Origin: Proteus vulgaris | GTDB taxonomy: Bacteria; Pseudomonadota; Gammaproteobacteria; Enterobacterales; Enterobacteriaceae | Assembly (NCBI GenBank): GCA_901472505.1 | Contig: LR590468.1 | Coordinates: 1,959,501-2,023,500 of the forward strand | Direction of reading: 5' to 3' | Length of the DNA: 64,000 nucleotides | Part shown: piece after piece, positions 44,930 to 56,535 of the stretch | Layout of the letters: every line of letters begins with the position of its first letter | How positions within the stretch are numbered: position 1 is the first letter of the stretch | Translations under genes and position numbers: made by a program | Notes under the pieces: generated by a model | Database searches by the model: none | What the model was told of the DNA's origin: nothing | The model's input: only the letters and a program-made list of their open reading frames with translations

Positions 44930-47900
44930 TCAAGTGGTTGAAATGGATTGCACTAACACTTCTTATCATTATTTTGCTTACGTTCAGTGCCGTAGCTTGG
45001 ATCTTAGGAACACAATCAGGTTTGCATTTTGCCATTAATAGTGCTGCTCGCTGGGTTCCTGGCTTAGTTATCAAAGATGTTAATGGTGATTGGAAAGATC
45101 TGCGTTTAACGGGAGTTGAATATCAAATGCCCGGAGTTGATGTGAACGTGGGTGAGTTATCATTAGGACTACGTTTAGCATGCCTGACGGATAAACAAGT
45201 TTGCGTTGATACACTGGCGACACGCGATGTGGTTGTTAATGTTGATACTAATGCTTTCCCTCCCTCTGAAGAAACCCCACCATCAGAGCCTTTAACTGAG
45301 CTCAATGCGCCGTTACCTCTCTATTTAAACTCGCTTTCATTAGAAAATACGCATGTGAAGATTGACGATATAGCAATCTCGCTCGGTAAGTTTAAAACCG
45401 GTGCGCAGTGGGAAGGACATCAAGTTACATTAAACCCAACAGTTATTAATGATTTGCTGGTGGCGTTACCCAAAACACCAGAAGAAGGCAGTGTTCAAGC
45501 AGTTGCCCAAGATGTAAAAGAAGTCGTAACTGCAAAACCTAAAACTGAACCTACAACACCAGAAGAAAAAGAGCAGGCGCTAGCAGACACGATTAAAACG
45601 ATTTTTGCTAAGCCACTATTGGCTGAATTACCTGAAATTATTATTCCTGTTGATATCAATATTGAAGGTATTGAAGGTAAGCAATTACAAGTGAGTGGGG
45701 ATACGCCCGTTACCATTAATCAACTCTCTTTTGAGGCAAAGACTCAAGGTAAGCAGGTTAATCTCACTAAATTAAATATTGATGCACCAGAAGGTGAAGT
45801 GAGTTTAAATGGGGGAATTACCCTAGATAAACAGTGGCCTGTTAATTTAGATATGAATGCGACTGTCCGTGATGTCGCAGGGCTTGAAGATTTTAAAGAT
45901 CAAAAAGCGACTCTTTCTTTGCAAGGAGCATTACTGGAAGAGCTTAAATTAGCACTTTCTTTAACTGGTGCAGTAACAGCCACGCTTGATGCACAAGCAG
46001 AGCTCGCCAAACCGCATCTTCCGTTAAAACTTACTCTAGAGAGCCAAAAAGTTCGTTGGCCATTAACTGGGGATGTACAGTATCAACTTAATGACACCCG
46101 ATTACGTCTCAATGGTCAGACTGATAATTATGATCTTTCATTGCGTTCTGATATCCAAGGTCAGGAAATTCCGCCTGCTAAATTAATGTTGGATGCAAAA
46201 GGTAATGAAGAAAAAATTGAGTTAACACGACTGCGTTTAGCCGCATTACAGGGTCATGCTGATATCACTGGTGTTGCTGATTGGAGTAAGGCGATTAGTT
46301 GGAATGCATTGCTCACTATTTCGGGAATTAATACGGCAAAACAGTATCCTGATATGCCCGCTAAATTAGATGGACGTATTGCTACAACGGGGAGCCTGTA
46401 TGGCGGGAGTTGGCAATTACGTGTTCCTGAAATCACTTTAGATGGTGATCTCAAAAATAATCTTATCAAGGCGAGAGGGAATGCTTATGGTAATGATTCA
46501 GGACAATGGAATATTCCCCAATTAAATCTGATATTGGGGAAAAATAAGCTCGATATCGAAGGGCACCTAGGCGATAAATGGGCATTAGATGCCAATATTA
46601 ATGCACCAGGATTAAATGGTTTAGTGCCAGGGCTCACTGGCTTTGTAAAAGGTAAGGTGAATATTCGAGGTGATATTAATACACCAAAGATTATTGCTGA
46701 TATCAATGCCCAGGGCATTAAATGGCAAGATCAAGTGAGTATTGGATCTATTACGATTAAAGGCGATGTTCAGTCTGATAAAGACATTGGTGGCAAACTG
46801 GTTATTACAGCACGCCAGTTAAAACAAGCCGATTTAATTATTCGTAATTTAACGTTAGATGCAGCTGGTACAGAAAAACAACATAAACTCACCTTGAAAG
46901 TAGATGGTGAGCCAGTGTCTGGTGGACTGACATTAGCGGGTTCATTCGATAAAGAAAAACAGCAGTGGAAAGGGACGTTAAATAATACGGCTTTTGATAC
47001 CCCAGTGGGTGAATGGCGTTTAAATAAAGCAATGACGCTGAATTTATTGGCAGAAAAGCAAGAGATTACGATCGGTGCTCATTGCTGGGTGAATCCTGAT
47101 GCACAAGTCTGTGTTCCTAAAGCAATAACCGTTGGTGAAAGTGGAACTGCTGGAATTACGTTAACTCGTTTTGATTTAGCAATGATAAAGCCTTTTTTAC
47201 CACCTGAAACGTCTGTTCGTGGTGTGTTTACAGGGGATGCTACTGCAACATGGAGTTCAAAAGGCGGATTACCGAAAGCATCTGTCAATTTAAAAGGGCA
47301 AGGTGTTGCAGTAAAACAGAATATCGAAGGCACTATTTTACCTATTGATTTCGATACCATTACGTTAAATGCGGGCATGAATAATGGTAAAGCAACATTA
47401 CAATGGCTGATTAGTATTGCAGGTAATGGTAATTTTAAAGGCAATGTGCATGTTGCCGATCTTGAGAAAAAACGCCAATTATCAGGTACGGTGGATATTG
47501 ATAATCTGACATTAGATTTAATCAAACCGTTCTTAGGTAAAGGTGAAATAGCTGAAGGTCGTGTTGGTGCACAATTACGTTTAGGCGGAAATGCACAATC
47601 GCCACTGCTATTTGGTCAATTTGGTATCAATCAATTAAAAGTGGTTGGGCACTGGATCCCGTTTGATATTACGAAAGGGAATGTTGATGTTCAATTCAAT
47701 GGTGCGACGTCCGATTTAAGCGGTAGAATCGAAACGCCAGAAGGTTACTTAAATCTTACTGGTAATGCCGATTGGCGTAAGTTAGATGAATGGCGCGCAG
47801 TGGTGGCCGCTAATGGTAATAAACTAAGGGTGTCGTTACCGCCAATGGTGCGTATTGATGTTAATCCTGACCTTGTTTTTGAGGCTAGCCCTCATTTACT

Positions 47901-48747
47901 GAAATTAGATGGCCGTATTGATATCCCTTGGGCTCGTATTGTGGTTCAAGAGTTGCCGGAGTCGGCGGTATCGGCATCTTCAGATGAAGTGATGCTGGAT
48001 AAAAACTTACAGCCTATAGCGCCAAAAGAGACATCGATTCCAATTCAAAGCAATTTAGCGATTAATATTGGTGATGATGTGACACTGGACGCATTTGGTC
48101 TTAAAGCCAGATTGACGGGAGCACTTAAAGTCAATCAGAATAAACAAGGACTGGGTTTAAATGGGCAAGTTGATATTCCACGTGGGCAATTCAAAGCTTA
48201 TGGGCAAGATTTACAAGTGCGTAAGGGACAAATCTTGTTTTCTGGGCCCGTTGATCAACCTTATTTAAATATCGAGGCTATTCGTAACCCTGATAATACC
48301 GCAGACAATGTTATTGCTGGTGTTAAGGTAACGGGGCTTGTTGATCAGCCTAAAGTAGAAATTTTCTCTGAGCCAGCTAAAACACAACAAGAAGCGTTAT
48401 CTTACTTGTTAAGAGGTGAAGGTCTAGACAGTGGTGATGCTGATTCATCACAAATGACAGCAATGCTGATAGGATTAGGCGTTGGTCAAAGTGGTCAGCT
48501 TGTAGGGCGCATAGGCGAAACCTTTGGTGTTTCGGATCTAGCGCTTGATACACAAGGTGTGGGGGATAATTCACAAGTTGTGGTCAGCGGTAAGATAACG
48601 AACGACCTACAAGTGAAGTATGGAGTGGGTATATTTGATTCGCTAGCGACGTTAACCTTACGTTATCGCTTGATGCCCAGGTTGTATTTACAAGCAGTGT
48701 CTGGTATGAATCAGGCAATAGATCTGCTTTATCAATTTGAGTTTTAA
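44926..48747 (+). CDS. tamB: Translocation and assembly module TamB (AsmA-like)
   Basis: 1273 residues, intact. One N-terminal membrane anchor (about residues 6-28) in the inner membrane, then a very long periplasmic beta-rich bridge to TamA, and a C-terminal DUF490/TamB domain with [12 protein letters not shown] and a terminal aromatic (YQFEF) suited to barrel contact. Proteins of this class form a hydrophobic groove that carries phospholipids to the outer membrane. A Pro/Glu/Thr-rich insert at about residues 185-225 looks flexible. Overlaps tamA by 4 bases; ytfP follows after 5 bases. Confidence 0.96.
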   Translation: MIKWLKWIALTLLIIILLTFSAVAWILGTQSGLHFAINSAARWVPGLVIKDVNGDWKDLRLTGVEYQMPGVDVNVGELSLGLRLACLTDKQVCVDTLATRDVVVNVDTNAFPPSEETPPSEPLTELNAPLPLYLNSLSLENTHVKIDDIAISLGKFKTGAQWEGHQVTLNPTVINDLLVALPKTPEEGSVQAVAQDVKEVVTAKPKTEPTTPEEKEQALADTIKTIFAKPLLAELPEIIIPVDINIEGIEGKQLQVSGDTPVTINQLSFEAKTQGKQVNLTKLNIDAPEGEVSLNGGITLDKQWPVNLDMNATVRDVAGLEDFKDQKATLSLQGALLEELKLALSLTGAVTATLDAQAELAKPHLPLKLTLESQKVRWPLTGDVQYQLNDTRLRLNGQTDNYDLSLRSDIQGQEIPPAKLMLDAKGNEEKIELTRLRLAALQGHADITGVADWSKAISWNALLTISGINTAKQYPDMPAKLDGRIATTGSLYGGSWQLRVPEITLDGDLKNNLIKARGNAYGNDSGQWNIPQLNLILGKNKLDIEGHLGDKWALDANINAPGLNGLVPGLTGFVKGKVNIRGDINTPKIIADINAQGIKWQDQVSIGSITIKGDVQSDKDIGGKLVITARQLKQADLIIRNLTLDAAGTEKQHKLTLKVDGEPVSGGLTLAGSFDKEKQQWKGTLNNTAFDTPVGEWRLNKAMTLNLLAEKQEITIGAHCWVNPDAQVCVPKAITVGESGTAGITLTRFDLAMIKPFLPPETSVRGVFTGDATATWSSKGGLPKASVNLKGQGVAVKQNIEGTILPIDFDTITLNAGMNNGKATLQWLISIAGNGNFKGNVHVADLEKKRQLSGTVDIDNLTLDLIKPFLGKGEIAEGRVGAQLRLGGNAQSPLLFGQFGINQLKVVGHWIPFDITKGNVDVQFNGATSDLSGRIETPEGYLNLTGNADWRKLDEWRAVVAANGNKLRVSLPPMVRIDVNPDLVFEASPHLLKLDGRIDIPWARIVVQELPESAVSASSDEVMLDKNLQPIAPKETSIPIQSNLAINIGDDVTLDAFGLKARLTGALKVNQNKQGLGLNGQVDIPRGQFKAYGQDLQVRKGQILFSGPVDQPYLNIEAIRNPDNTADNVIAGVKVTGLVDQPKVEIFSEPAKTQQEALSYLLRGEGLDSGDADSSQMTAMLIGLGVGQSGQLVGRIGETFGVSDLALDTQGVGDNSQVVVSGKITNDLQVKYGVGIFDSLATLTLRYRLMPRLYLQAVSGMNQAIDLLYQFEF

Positions 48748-48752
48748 ATTAT

Positions 48753-49100
48753 ATGCGAATTATTGTTTATGGTAGTTTACGGCGAAACCAAGGTAACCAT
48801 CACTGGATGACTTATGCTCAGCTTCTCGGTGAGCATAAATTAGTGGGATATAAACTCTATGATTTAGGATTTTACCCTGCGGTTATTGAAGGTGAAGGAG
48901 AGATAGAGTGTGAAGTCTATCGGATAACACCTTCTATCTTGACAGAGCTTGATGAATTGAAAAAGAACGATCAGGATTACAAGCGACAACTGATTTCAAC
49001 GCCTTATGGCAGTGCTTGGATCTACCTTTATCAAAAGCCTGTTGATGGTTTGCGTGAAATAAAATGTGGTGATTGGTTAAAGCGTCATGAAGAAGAGTAA
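48753..49100 (+). CDS. ytfP: Gamma-glutamylcyclotransferase-like protein YtfP
   Basis: 115 residues of the AIG2/GGCT fold. IVYGSLRRNQGNHHWM is the glycine-rich substrate loop, and YDLGFYPAVIEGEGEIECEVYRI with a following acidic residue matches the family. E. coli YtfP has no proven substrate. Last gene of tamA-tamB-ytfP, closed by a terminator. Confidence 0.93.
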   Translation: MRIIVYGSLRRNQGNHHWMTYAQLLGEHKLVGYKLYDLGFYPAVIEGEGEIECEVYRITPSILTELDELKKNDQDYKRQLISTPYGSAWIYLYQKPVDGLREIKCGDWLKRHEEE

Positions 49101-49131
49101 TTGAGTGTTTCCCTTTTACTCAATATGATAC

Positions 49132-49169
49132 AAAAACGGCTTGATAGGAATATCGAGCCGTTTTTATTT
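49132..49169 (+). terminator. Intrinsic terminator after ytfP
   Basis: AAAAACGGCT pairs with AGCCGTTTTT around a 14-base loop, ending in T-rich sequence. The following 245 bp up to the next gene are very AT-rich with no clear promoter. Confidence 0.82.
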
Positions 49170-49414
49170 TTATATAAATAGATAATAGTTTATTTATATT
49201 ATTAATGACTCTTTAATTTATTTAAATGTTATTATTTTTATTTAATTTAATAGCTAATATTTATTTTATTTCTTATGATTATAGATATGAATTTTATTAA
49301 TGCTTAGCTTATTGACAATAAAATTAAATTAATGCTAAAAAGATAAGTGACTACTTAAGTTAATCAATGAAATTAGATTTTATTATTTTTTAATATGAAT
49401 TTTAAAGGTGGTTT

Positions 49415-49679
49415 ATGAACAATTCTAATAACATCTCATTGCTTTATAAAAATAAACCTGTAGAAGTTGAACAAAATATAGCAAGTAATTCTTTTACTGA
49501 TATGATATTTCAAACAAAAACAACAGCAACAGAGACAGTTGATAAATTGGCTTATCTTGCTGGTATTAAAAATGCGCCTGCTGATGATAAATATCAAAAA
49601 TTGAATACATCTAAATTTAACGTCACTCCTCGAAAGTGCAAAGTTATTAGGTTATGACATTGAAGTTGTCGGTATCTAA
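49415..49679 (+). pseudogene. Small 87-residue protein of the ytfP-ppa cassette, frame broken near its end
   Basis: Unrecognised. As read, 80 codons end in a wrong-frame tail. Removing one T from AAATTT (about 49615-49619) gives SKLTSLLESAKLLGYDIEVVGI and a stop at 49679, 87 residues in all. AAAGGTGG lies 7 bases before the ATG. The N-terminus is polar and Asn-rich; the C-terminal half is amphipathic and ends in a pattern (LLESAKLLGYDIEVV) like the last helix and strand of small HigA-type helix-turn-helix proteins. Two readings: a degenerate XRE-like regulator, or a ribosomally made precursor with a helical leader. An attenuator hairpin and an enzyme gene follow. Confidence 0.55.
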
Positions 49680-49684
49680 TTAAT

Positions 49685-49712
49685 TTAAAAGCAGCTTGTT
49701 AGCTGCTTTTAA
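49685..49712 (+). terminator. Attenuator-like hairpin between the small gene and the cupin gene
   Basis: Perfect stem TTAAAAGCAGC / GCTGCTTTTAA with a 6-base loop, followed by AAACG rather than a long T-run, so leaky at best. It would set the small gene above the downstream genes in expression. Confidence 0.6.
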
Positions 49713-49728
49713 ACGTAAGGATAAAATA

Positions 49729-51021
49729 ATGAATAAGGATATTATTAATTTAAATAAAGATATTAATATCGTTGGATTACATTGGATTTCTCGTTGGCGA
49801 GTAAACAATGGAAGAAAGGATTCTTATGTTATTCCTTTTGCAACGACATATCCGATTAATATTATTTATCATGGTAGTGATGAGTTTAAATATGGACAAT
49901 ATGGTATTCATCTCGGGCAACAAGATACATTGACTTTTTTAGGTGATGAAAATCGAAAAGTATTGGCTAAATTTATTGATTGTCGTAAATATTCTCCGAC
50001 GTTTAAGTCAGTATTAAGCTTTTATATTACACCTTCTTCAGCGAGAACATTAATTATTCCTCCAGGTGTTGCTCATACCTTTCATCATTTAGAGAATATA
50101 TTTACTTTAAATAGTTATACTTTATTTTTACCTACACTAGAGAAGTTATTCTGTAAGGATCTTACATGGTCACCGAATAATGATGTTATTAATCTACCTG
50201 AAGATATTAACATTGATGATATTGAAGGTTATGAACCTATGACAGAAGAAGCCTCCGATTTAGTTTATCATCGCATTGCCGATATCCAGTCTGAACTTCT
50301 CAATAAACATGAATTTTTGCATTCAGAAACACGAAAAATTCGTTTAGATAATGGTGATACTGTTAATTTAAGATTTAGAGAAAAAATAGCCAAAAATCAA
50401 AGAATGAAATTACCACTCTCGACAATTATGGGTGTGGCGTTTCGTGAGATGCCGACAATGCAAACGGGTAAAGAGAGTGGGATTGTTCCGTTAACACGAA
50501 AATCACCGATGTATCTTGTTGACCATGGCCCCGAAGATTATGATTTTGACTCTTATGACTTACATTTAGGGCAAGAAGATCACTTGATTTTTTTAGGGGA
50601 AACTTCTTGTGATATAACATTAAAGCTTGTTGATATGAGAAAGAACTCGCCTACTTTATTTTATGAAGATGAGATAACGTTTAACCCTACACCTAACCTT
50701 GAACTTGTTATCCCTTGTGGGGTTGCTCATGCTTTATTTAATATGGCGAATGTGATTACGGTTAATCGCCCTGTTATTTATTTAGATAAAGAAAAAGAAT
50801 ATATTCCTGGTCATGATGTTATTGATTGGAAAATTGCGAATAAAAACTATCAATCTTATTCTATTAATAAAATAGAGGCAGATTTAAACTATTATCAATT
50901 TATTGTTTCTAAACAAGAGGAAATCATTAAACAGCAGCCTACACATCATACACCCAAATCTATTATTGTTTATGATGAAAATAATAATCCAATTAAAGTG
51001 TTAATTAAAGAAAAGGTCTGA
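49729..51021 (+). CDS. Protein with two tandem RmlC-like (dTDP-sugar epimerase) cupin domains
   Basis: 430 residues from the ATG at 49729 (AAGGA 8 bases upstream). Two copies of one RmlC-like cupin unit: YGIHLGQQD, DCRKYSPTF and IPPGVAHTF in the first (about residues 60-140); YDLHLGQED, DMRKNSPTL and IPCGVAHAL in the second (about residues 265-345). The His of the xHLGQxD motif may correspond to the RmlC catalytic His, and the SPT and GVAH motifs are those of dTDP-4-dehydrorhamnose 3,5-epimerases. No rfb/rml gene is nearby, so rhamnose synthesis is unlikely. Flanked by a small protein gene and a transporter; substrate unknown. Confidence 0.75.
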   Translation: MNKDIINLNKDINIVGLHWISRWRVNNGRKDSYVIPFATTYPINIIYHGSDEFKYGQYGIHLGQQDTLTFLGDENRKVLAKFIDCRKYSPTFKSVLSFYITPSSARTLIIPPGVAHTFHHLENIFTLNSYTLFLPTLEKLFCKDLTWSPNNDVINLPEDINIDDIEGYEPMTEEASDLVYHRIADIQSELLNKHEFLHSETRKIRLDNGDTVNLRFREKIAKNQRMKLPLSTIMGVAFREMPTMQTGKESGIVPLTRKSPMYLVDHGPEDYDFDSYDLHLGQEDHLIFLGETSCDITLKLVDMRKNSPTLFYEDEITFNPTPNLELVIPCGVAHALFNMANVITVNRPVIYLDKEKEYIPGHDVIDWKIANKNYQSYSINKIEADLNYYQFIVSKQEEIIKQQPTHHTPKSIIVYDENNNPIKVLIKEKV

Positions 51022-51029
51022 TATTTATT

Positions 51030-52213
51030 ATGCATACTGTCTTTTTTTATATGCTTTTTTTTGTATTAACGGCTGATGGATTAATGGTATTTCTTACGCC
51101 TGTTATTGTCTATCAGTTAACAACAAGTATTGAATATGCGGGATTGACATACGCACTATGGTGGTTACCTCGGGTTTTCTTGATCCCTATTATTGGAAAA
51201 TATATAGATGGCTTAGGTGTTCGTCCTATATCGATTATTTCTGATGTTTTTAAAATAACAGGGTGTTTATTTTTATTATATGCTGATTTTACGTCTGAGA
51301 TGATGATAGCAGTCAGTTTTGGATTAGTTGGCAGTTTAATTTCTATTGGAAATTCTCAAACGCTTATTTCGTATGAAAAAATGATTGCATCTATAAGTAA
51401 TAATAAAGAACATCATATTAATATGATATCTAGAATGGATTTCTCAGGGATGATCATCGGTCCTCTCATTGGCATTTTTTTTATTGATTATGGATATAAA
51501 TATTTACTTATTATACCTGTTATATTTTATTTTATTAATGCTCTTTTCTTTTTATTTTTTTATAAGGAAAAAAAGAGAATTCACGAAAATAATTCGCAAG
51601 AAATAATTAGTTCTAATAAGATGATTCTTTACATTTTATCATCACCGATAATTCTATTTTCTATTTTCTATTTTTATTGCTATTGGTAACAATATGTTTG
51701 ATGGTTTAATTGAATCTAGTGGTACGGCGTTAATTGATCGCTCTATGAAATTACCCATAAAATATTATGGTTTTATTGATATTGCAGCGGGGATCTGCGG
51801 TGTATTAGGCACATACTTATATAGCTATTTAAGTCAATGTATAAGGAGAAGGCCACTCACTATTATTTCAATTTCGATTATTGTTATCAGTTCCTCTTTC
51901 CTAGTATTTTTTCAAGGTTCCATGATCTTGTTTTTTATCAGCTATGCAATTTCAATTATTGGAAAAGTTTTTTCGGGAAATATTTTAAGAATGCTTAGAA
52001 TTGAGATTATCCCTTTCAATCAATTAGCAAGTGTGTCATCTCTGATTATCCTATTGAATCAACTGATCTTACCGATTGTGGGCGGGCTTTTTGTTTTTTT
52101 CGACTGGAGACGTTTCAGTAGTTTATATGTTAATGATAGTTGCCATTGCTATCACATTGATAAGTGGTGGATTGCTTGTAATGCGTTTGAAACAAAGAGT
52201 GATATCATCATAA
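51030..52213 (+). pseudogene. MFS-family transporter, frame broken twice (probable sequencing errors)
   Basis: Starts 8 bases after the cupin gene. About twelve membrane helices; the loop GKYIDGLGVRP after helix 2 is the MFS motif A region. Two extra T's break it: one in the T5 run at 51671-51675 (removal gives FYFIAIGNNMFDGL) and one in the T7 run near 52095-52101 (removal gives FSTGDVSVVYMLMIVA, the last helix). Corrected, it is 393 residues ending at 52213. Its likely role is export of a product linked to the two genes before it; substrate unknown. AT-rich codon use sets the cassette apart from flanking tamB and ppa. Confidence 0.8.
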
Positions 52214-52250
52214 AAAAAGCCCCTCAATAAAATGAAGAGCTTTTTTATCA
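52212..52250. terminator. Bidirectional terminator between MFS gene and ppa
   Basis: AAAAAAGC and CTC pair with GAG and GCTTTTTT around an A-rich loop. A- and T-runs on both sides suit both convergent genes. Confidence 0.7.
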
Positions 52251-52275
52251 GTAAGTTATTCTGATAGCATTAAAA

Positions 52276-52803
52276 TTATTTTTTCGCGCGTTCGAAAGAA
52301 GACAGAATTTCAGCTTTAGCGGCTTCTACACCTTCCCAACCGTCAACTTTAACCCATTTGCCAGTTTCTAAATCTTTGTAGTGTTCAAAGAAATGTTTGA
52401 TCTGTGCTTTTAACAGTTCTGGTAGGTCAGTCACATCTTTAATGTGATCGTATTCTTTGCTCAGTTTAGTGTGTGGCACTGCAACTAGTTTTGCATCTTC
52501 ACCTGATTCGTCAGTCATTTTTAGTACGCCAACAGGACGACAACGAATAACGGAACCTGGTTGTAATGGGTATGGCGTTGGAACCAGAACGTCTACTGGA
52601 TCACCATCTAAAGATAATGTGTTGTTAATGTAACCGTAGTTGCATGGGTAGAACATGGCAGTTGACATAAAACGGTCAACAAACAGTGCGCCACTTTCTT
52701 TGTCAACTTCGTATTTGATAGGATCAGCATTTGCTGGGATTTCAATAACAACATAGATATCTTCTGGTAGTTCTTTACCAGCAGGAACATGATTCAGGCT
52801 CAT
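52276..52803 (-). CDS. ppa: Inorganic pyrophosphatase
   Basis: 175 residues of family I. Hydrolyses pyrophosphate, pulling biosynthetic reactions forward. [45 protein letters not shown] (the acidic DxDPxD metal site) and [17 protein letters not shown] are complete. E. coli ppa also lies just beyond ytfP. Confidence 0.97.
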   Translation of the reverse strand: MSLNHVPAGKELPEDIYVVIEIPANADPIKYEVDKESGALFVDRFMSTAMFYPCNYGYINNTLSLDGDPVDVLVPTPYPLQPGSVIRCRPVGVLKMTDESGEDAKLVAVPHTKLSKEYDHIKDVTDLPELLKAQIKHFFEHYKDLETGKWVKVDGWEGVEAAKAEILSSFERAKK

Positions 52804-52944
52804 AAAAAATTTCCTATAAAAAAATTAATTTTACGTGGCCTGTAGTATAGCGAAAAGTTTTTAACAATACCCGTTTTTTGCCGAACATGTTGCGTTATGA
52901 CGTAAGAATAAGCAGTAAATAAAAAGAAGCCCTATTTTCAAAGA

Positions 52945-52978
52945 TGAAAAAACCGGACGAAAAAGAAGCCCGGTTTAT
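52945..52978 (-). terminator. Intrinsic terminator after fbp
   Basis: On the minus strand AAACCGGG pairs with TCCGGTTT and is followed by a T run, shortly after the fbp stop. Confidence 0.72.
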
Positions 52979-53002
52979 CTATATTGATGCTAGACCAATG
53001 AA

Positions 53003-54010
53003 TTATTCTTCGTCTGGATATTGCGCCATAAAACTTTCAGCTTGCTCAACCATCGATTTAGTACCGACAAAGAAAGGCATACGTTGGTGAAGCTCTTTGG
53101 GTTCAATATCTAGAATACGTTCTTTACCATTACTTGCTTTACCACCAGCTTGTTCTGCTAAAAACGCCATTGGGTTACATTCATAGAGTAAACGCAATTT
53201 ACCAGTAGGATGGCTCGCAGTGCTTGGATAGATATAAATTCCCCCTTTTAGTAAATTACGGTGAAAATCAGCGACTAAAGAACCAATATAACGCGTGGTA
53301 TAAGGGCGATTAGTTGCAGCATCTTGTTCTTGGCAATACTTGATGTATTTTTTGACACCTAATGGGAATTTGATGTAGTTGCCTTCATTGATCGAGTACA
53401 TATTTCCTGTTGGTGGGAAATGTACACTTTCATGAGATAGGCAGAAGACACCTAAAGATGGATCATAAGTAAAGGCATGAACACCACAACCTGTTGTATA
53501 AACTAACATGGTTGATGAGCCATAAACGACATAACCCGCAGCAACTTGACGATGACCCGGTTGTAAGAAGTCATCTAACGTTACAGGTTGGCCAATAGGC
53601 GTAATACGGTGGTAAATAGAGAAAATTGTGCCGACGGAAACGTTTACATCAATATTCGACGAACCATCTAAAGGGTCCATTAGTACAACATACTTAGCAT
53701 TTTCAGCGCGATCACCTTCAAAGATAACAATATCGTCTTCTTCTTCTGATCCGATACCCGCAACTTCACCACGTGCTTTTAATGCTGCTTTGAGTTTCTC
53801 ATTCGCGTAAAGATCCAGTTTCATCTGGGCTTCACCTTGAACATTAGAAACCCCGTTAGTACCCAGAATATCGACTAACCCTGCTTTATTAATATCACGG
53901 TGGATAATTTTAGCCCCAAGCTTAATAGCCGAAAGTAATGCCGTAAGTTCGCCAGTTGCATGGGGAAAATCTTGTTGTTTCTCGACGATAAATTCGCCTA
54001 ATGTTTTCAT
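53003..54010 (-). CDS. fbp: Fructose-1,6-bisphosphatase class 1
   Basis: 335 residues from the ATG at 54010 ([12 protein letters not shown]), which matches the family start and has AGGA 8 bases upstream; the longer frame to 54187 overlaps mpl and is not real. Gluconeogenic enzyme converting fructose-1,6-bisphosphate to fructose-6-phosphate. The metal site [18 protein letters not shown], the substrate loop [18 protein letters not shown] and [12 protein letters not shown] are intact. Divergent from mpl, as in E. coli. Confidence 0.97.
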   Translation of the reverse strand: MKTLGEFIVEKQQDFPHATGELTALLSAIKLGAKIIHRDINKAGLVDILGTNGVSNVQGEAQMKLDLYANEKLKAALKARGEVAGIGSEEEDDIVIFEGDRAENAKYVVLMDPLDGSSNIDVNVSVGTIFSIYHRITPIGQPVTLDDFLQPGHRQVAAGYVVYGSSTMLVYTTGCGVHAFTYDPSLGVFCLSHESVHFPPTGNMYSINEGNYIKFPLGVKKYIKYCQEQDAATNRPYTTRYIGSLVADFHRNLLKGGIYIYPSTASHPTGKLRLLYECNPMAFLAEQAGGKASNGKERILDIEPKELHQRMPFFVGTKSMVEQAESFMAQYPDEE

Positions 54011-54175
54011 GACGCAGGTCCTGAATGTGAGTGGGTAAAGTAAAAAAAGGAGGAAAATCTCCTTGGTGGTGGCAAGTTTAGCCAAAGAATCGAATGATTC
54101 AAAGGTTAATCCGTTCCTTATCTGCTTTTTGATCGTTAGAATAGTGACCAACTTCATGCTATTGGACAGAAATTC

Positions 54176-55555
54176 ATGCACATTCATATTCTTGGTATTT
54201 GTGGCACCTTTATGGGAAGTCTTGCCATCTTAGCTCGAGCAAAGGGACATAAAGTCACAGGCTCTGATGCTAATGTCTATCCACCGATGAGTACCTTATT
54301 AGAAAATCAGGGAATTGAACTGATTGAGGGATATGACCCTAAACAATTAGAACCTGCTCCTGACATGGTCATTATTGGTAATGCCATGACACGAGGAAAC
54401 CCTTGTGTTGAAGCTGTACTTGAAAAAGGTCTACCTTATACTTCAGGTCCTCAATGGTTACACGATTATATTTTACCTGAGCGTTGGGTATTAGCGGTCG
54501 CAGGAACCCATGGCAAAACAACAACGGCGGGTATGTTAGCTTGGGTTTTAGAAGATTGTGGCTATAAACCCGGTTTTTTAATTGGTGGTGTACCTGGTAA
54601 TTTCCAAGTTTCAGCACAATTAGGTGAAAGCCCTTTCTTTGTGATTGAAGCTGATGAGTATGATAGCGCTTTCTTTGATAAGCGTTCTAAATTTGTACAT
54701 TATTCTCCTCGAACACTGATTTTAAATAACCTTGAATTTGATCATGCCGATATTTTTGATGATTTAGCGGCAATTCAAAAACAATTCCATCATTTAGTTC
54801 GTATCGTTCCGGGTAGTGGAAAAATCATCATGCCTGATAACGACATGAATTTAAAACAGACCATTGGAATGGGATGTTGGAGTGAACAAGAATTCACGGG
54901 TGAAACAGGCGATTGGCAGGCCAAAAAACTCACTAATGATAGTCGCCATTTTGAGGTATTTCATAAAGGTGAAAGCGTTGGAGAAGTGTGTTGGGGGCTT
55001 TCTGGTGAACACAACATGCAAAATGGCTTAATGGCAATAGTTGCTGCGCATCATGTTGGTGTTTTACCCTCAGATGCGTGTGAAGCATTAGATAAGTTTG
55101 TTAATGCGCGTCGTCGTTTAGAATTACGTGGTGAAGTTAACCAAGTGAGTGTTTATGACGACTTTGCACATCATCCTACGGCGATTTTGGCAACGCTTGA
55201 AGCATTGCGCAGTAAAGTTGGTGGAACTGCACGTATTATTGCGGTGTTAGAGCCCCGTTCAAATACGATGAAAATGGGTATTAGTAAGGATGATATCGCT
55301 CCCGCATTAGGTCGAGCTGATGAGGTGTTTTTATTCCAGCCACCGAATATTCAATGGTTAGTAAGTGATATCGCGGAGCATTGTGTGCAACCAGCGCGCT
55401 GGAGTACCGATCTTGATACATTAGTGGATATGATTGCGAAAGAAGCGCAAGCGGGTGATCATATTTTAATTATGAGTAATGGCGGTTTTGGTGGGATACA
55501 TGAAAAACTGCTTAAAAAATTAGCGCAGCCTAAAGGCTCAGAGAATCAGTATTAA
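54176..55555 (+). CDS. mpl: UDP-N-acetylmuramate:tripeptide ligase (Mpl)
   Basis: 459 residues. Mur-ligase family enzyme that recycles the peptidoglycan tripeptide L-Ala-gamma-D-Glu-mDAP onto UDP-MurNAc. N-terminal Rossmann-like region ([20 protein letters not shown]), the ATP loop [14 protein letters not shown] (about residues 112-125), [16 protein letters not shown], and C-terminal [10 protein letters not shown] and LEPRSNTMK. Convergent with argR, with a terminator between. Confidence 0.96.
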   Translation: MHIHILGICGTFMGSLAILARAKGHKVTGSDANVYPPMSTLLENQGIELIEGYDPKQLEPAPDMVIIGNAMTRGNPCVEAVLEKGLPYTSGPQWLHDYILPERWVLAVAGTHGKTTTAGMLAWVLEDCGYKPGFLIGGVPGNFQVSAQLGESPFFVIEADEYDSAFFDKRSKFVHYSPRTLILNNLEFDHADIFDDLAAIQKQFHHLVRIVPGSGKIIMPDNDMNLKQTIGMGCWSEQEFTGETGDWQAKKLTNDSRHFEVFHKGESVGEVCWGLSGEHNMQNGLMAIVAAHHVGVLPSDACEALDKFVNARRRLELRGEVNQVSVYDDFAHHPTAILATLEALRSKVGGTARIIAVLEPRSNTMKMGISKDDIAPALGRADEVFLFQPPNIQWLVSDIAEHCVQPARWSTDLDTLVDMIAKEAQAGDHILIMSNGGFGGIHEKLLKKLAQPKGSENQY

Positions 55556-55563
55556 TAATAAAT

Positions 55564-55599
55564 AAAAATAAGCCACTGACTGTTTAGTGGCTTATTTTT
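55564..55599. terminator. Terminator between mpl and argR
   Basis: AAAATAAGCCACT pairs with AGTGGCTTATTTT around an 8-base loop. Flanking A- and T-runs make it usable from both convergent genes. Confidence 0.82.
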
Positions 55600-55618
55600 G
55601 GACGCTATGGAAAAGCGA

Positions 55619-56535
<917 letters not shown>

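Noticed and set aside
49415..49657. Small gene as a chpS-type antitoxin
   Set aside because: Although it lies where E. coli has chpS-chpB, no toxin gene follows and the sequence does not resemble a MazE-type protein.
54011..54187. N-terminal extension of fbp
   Set aside because: It would overlap mpl and the homologous start MKTLGEF with a good ribosome site lies at 54010.
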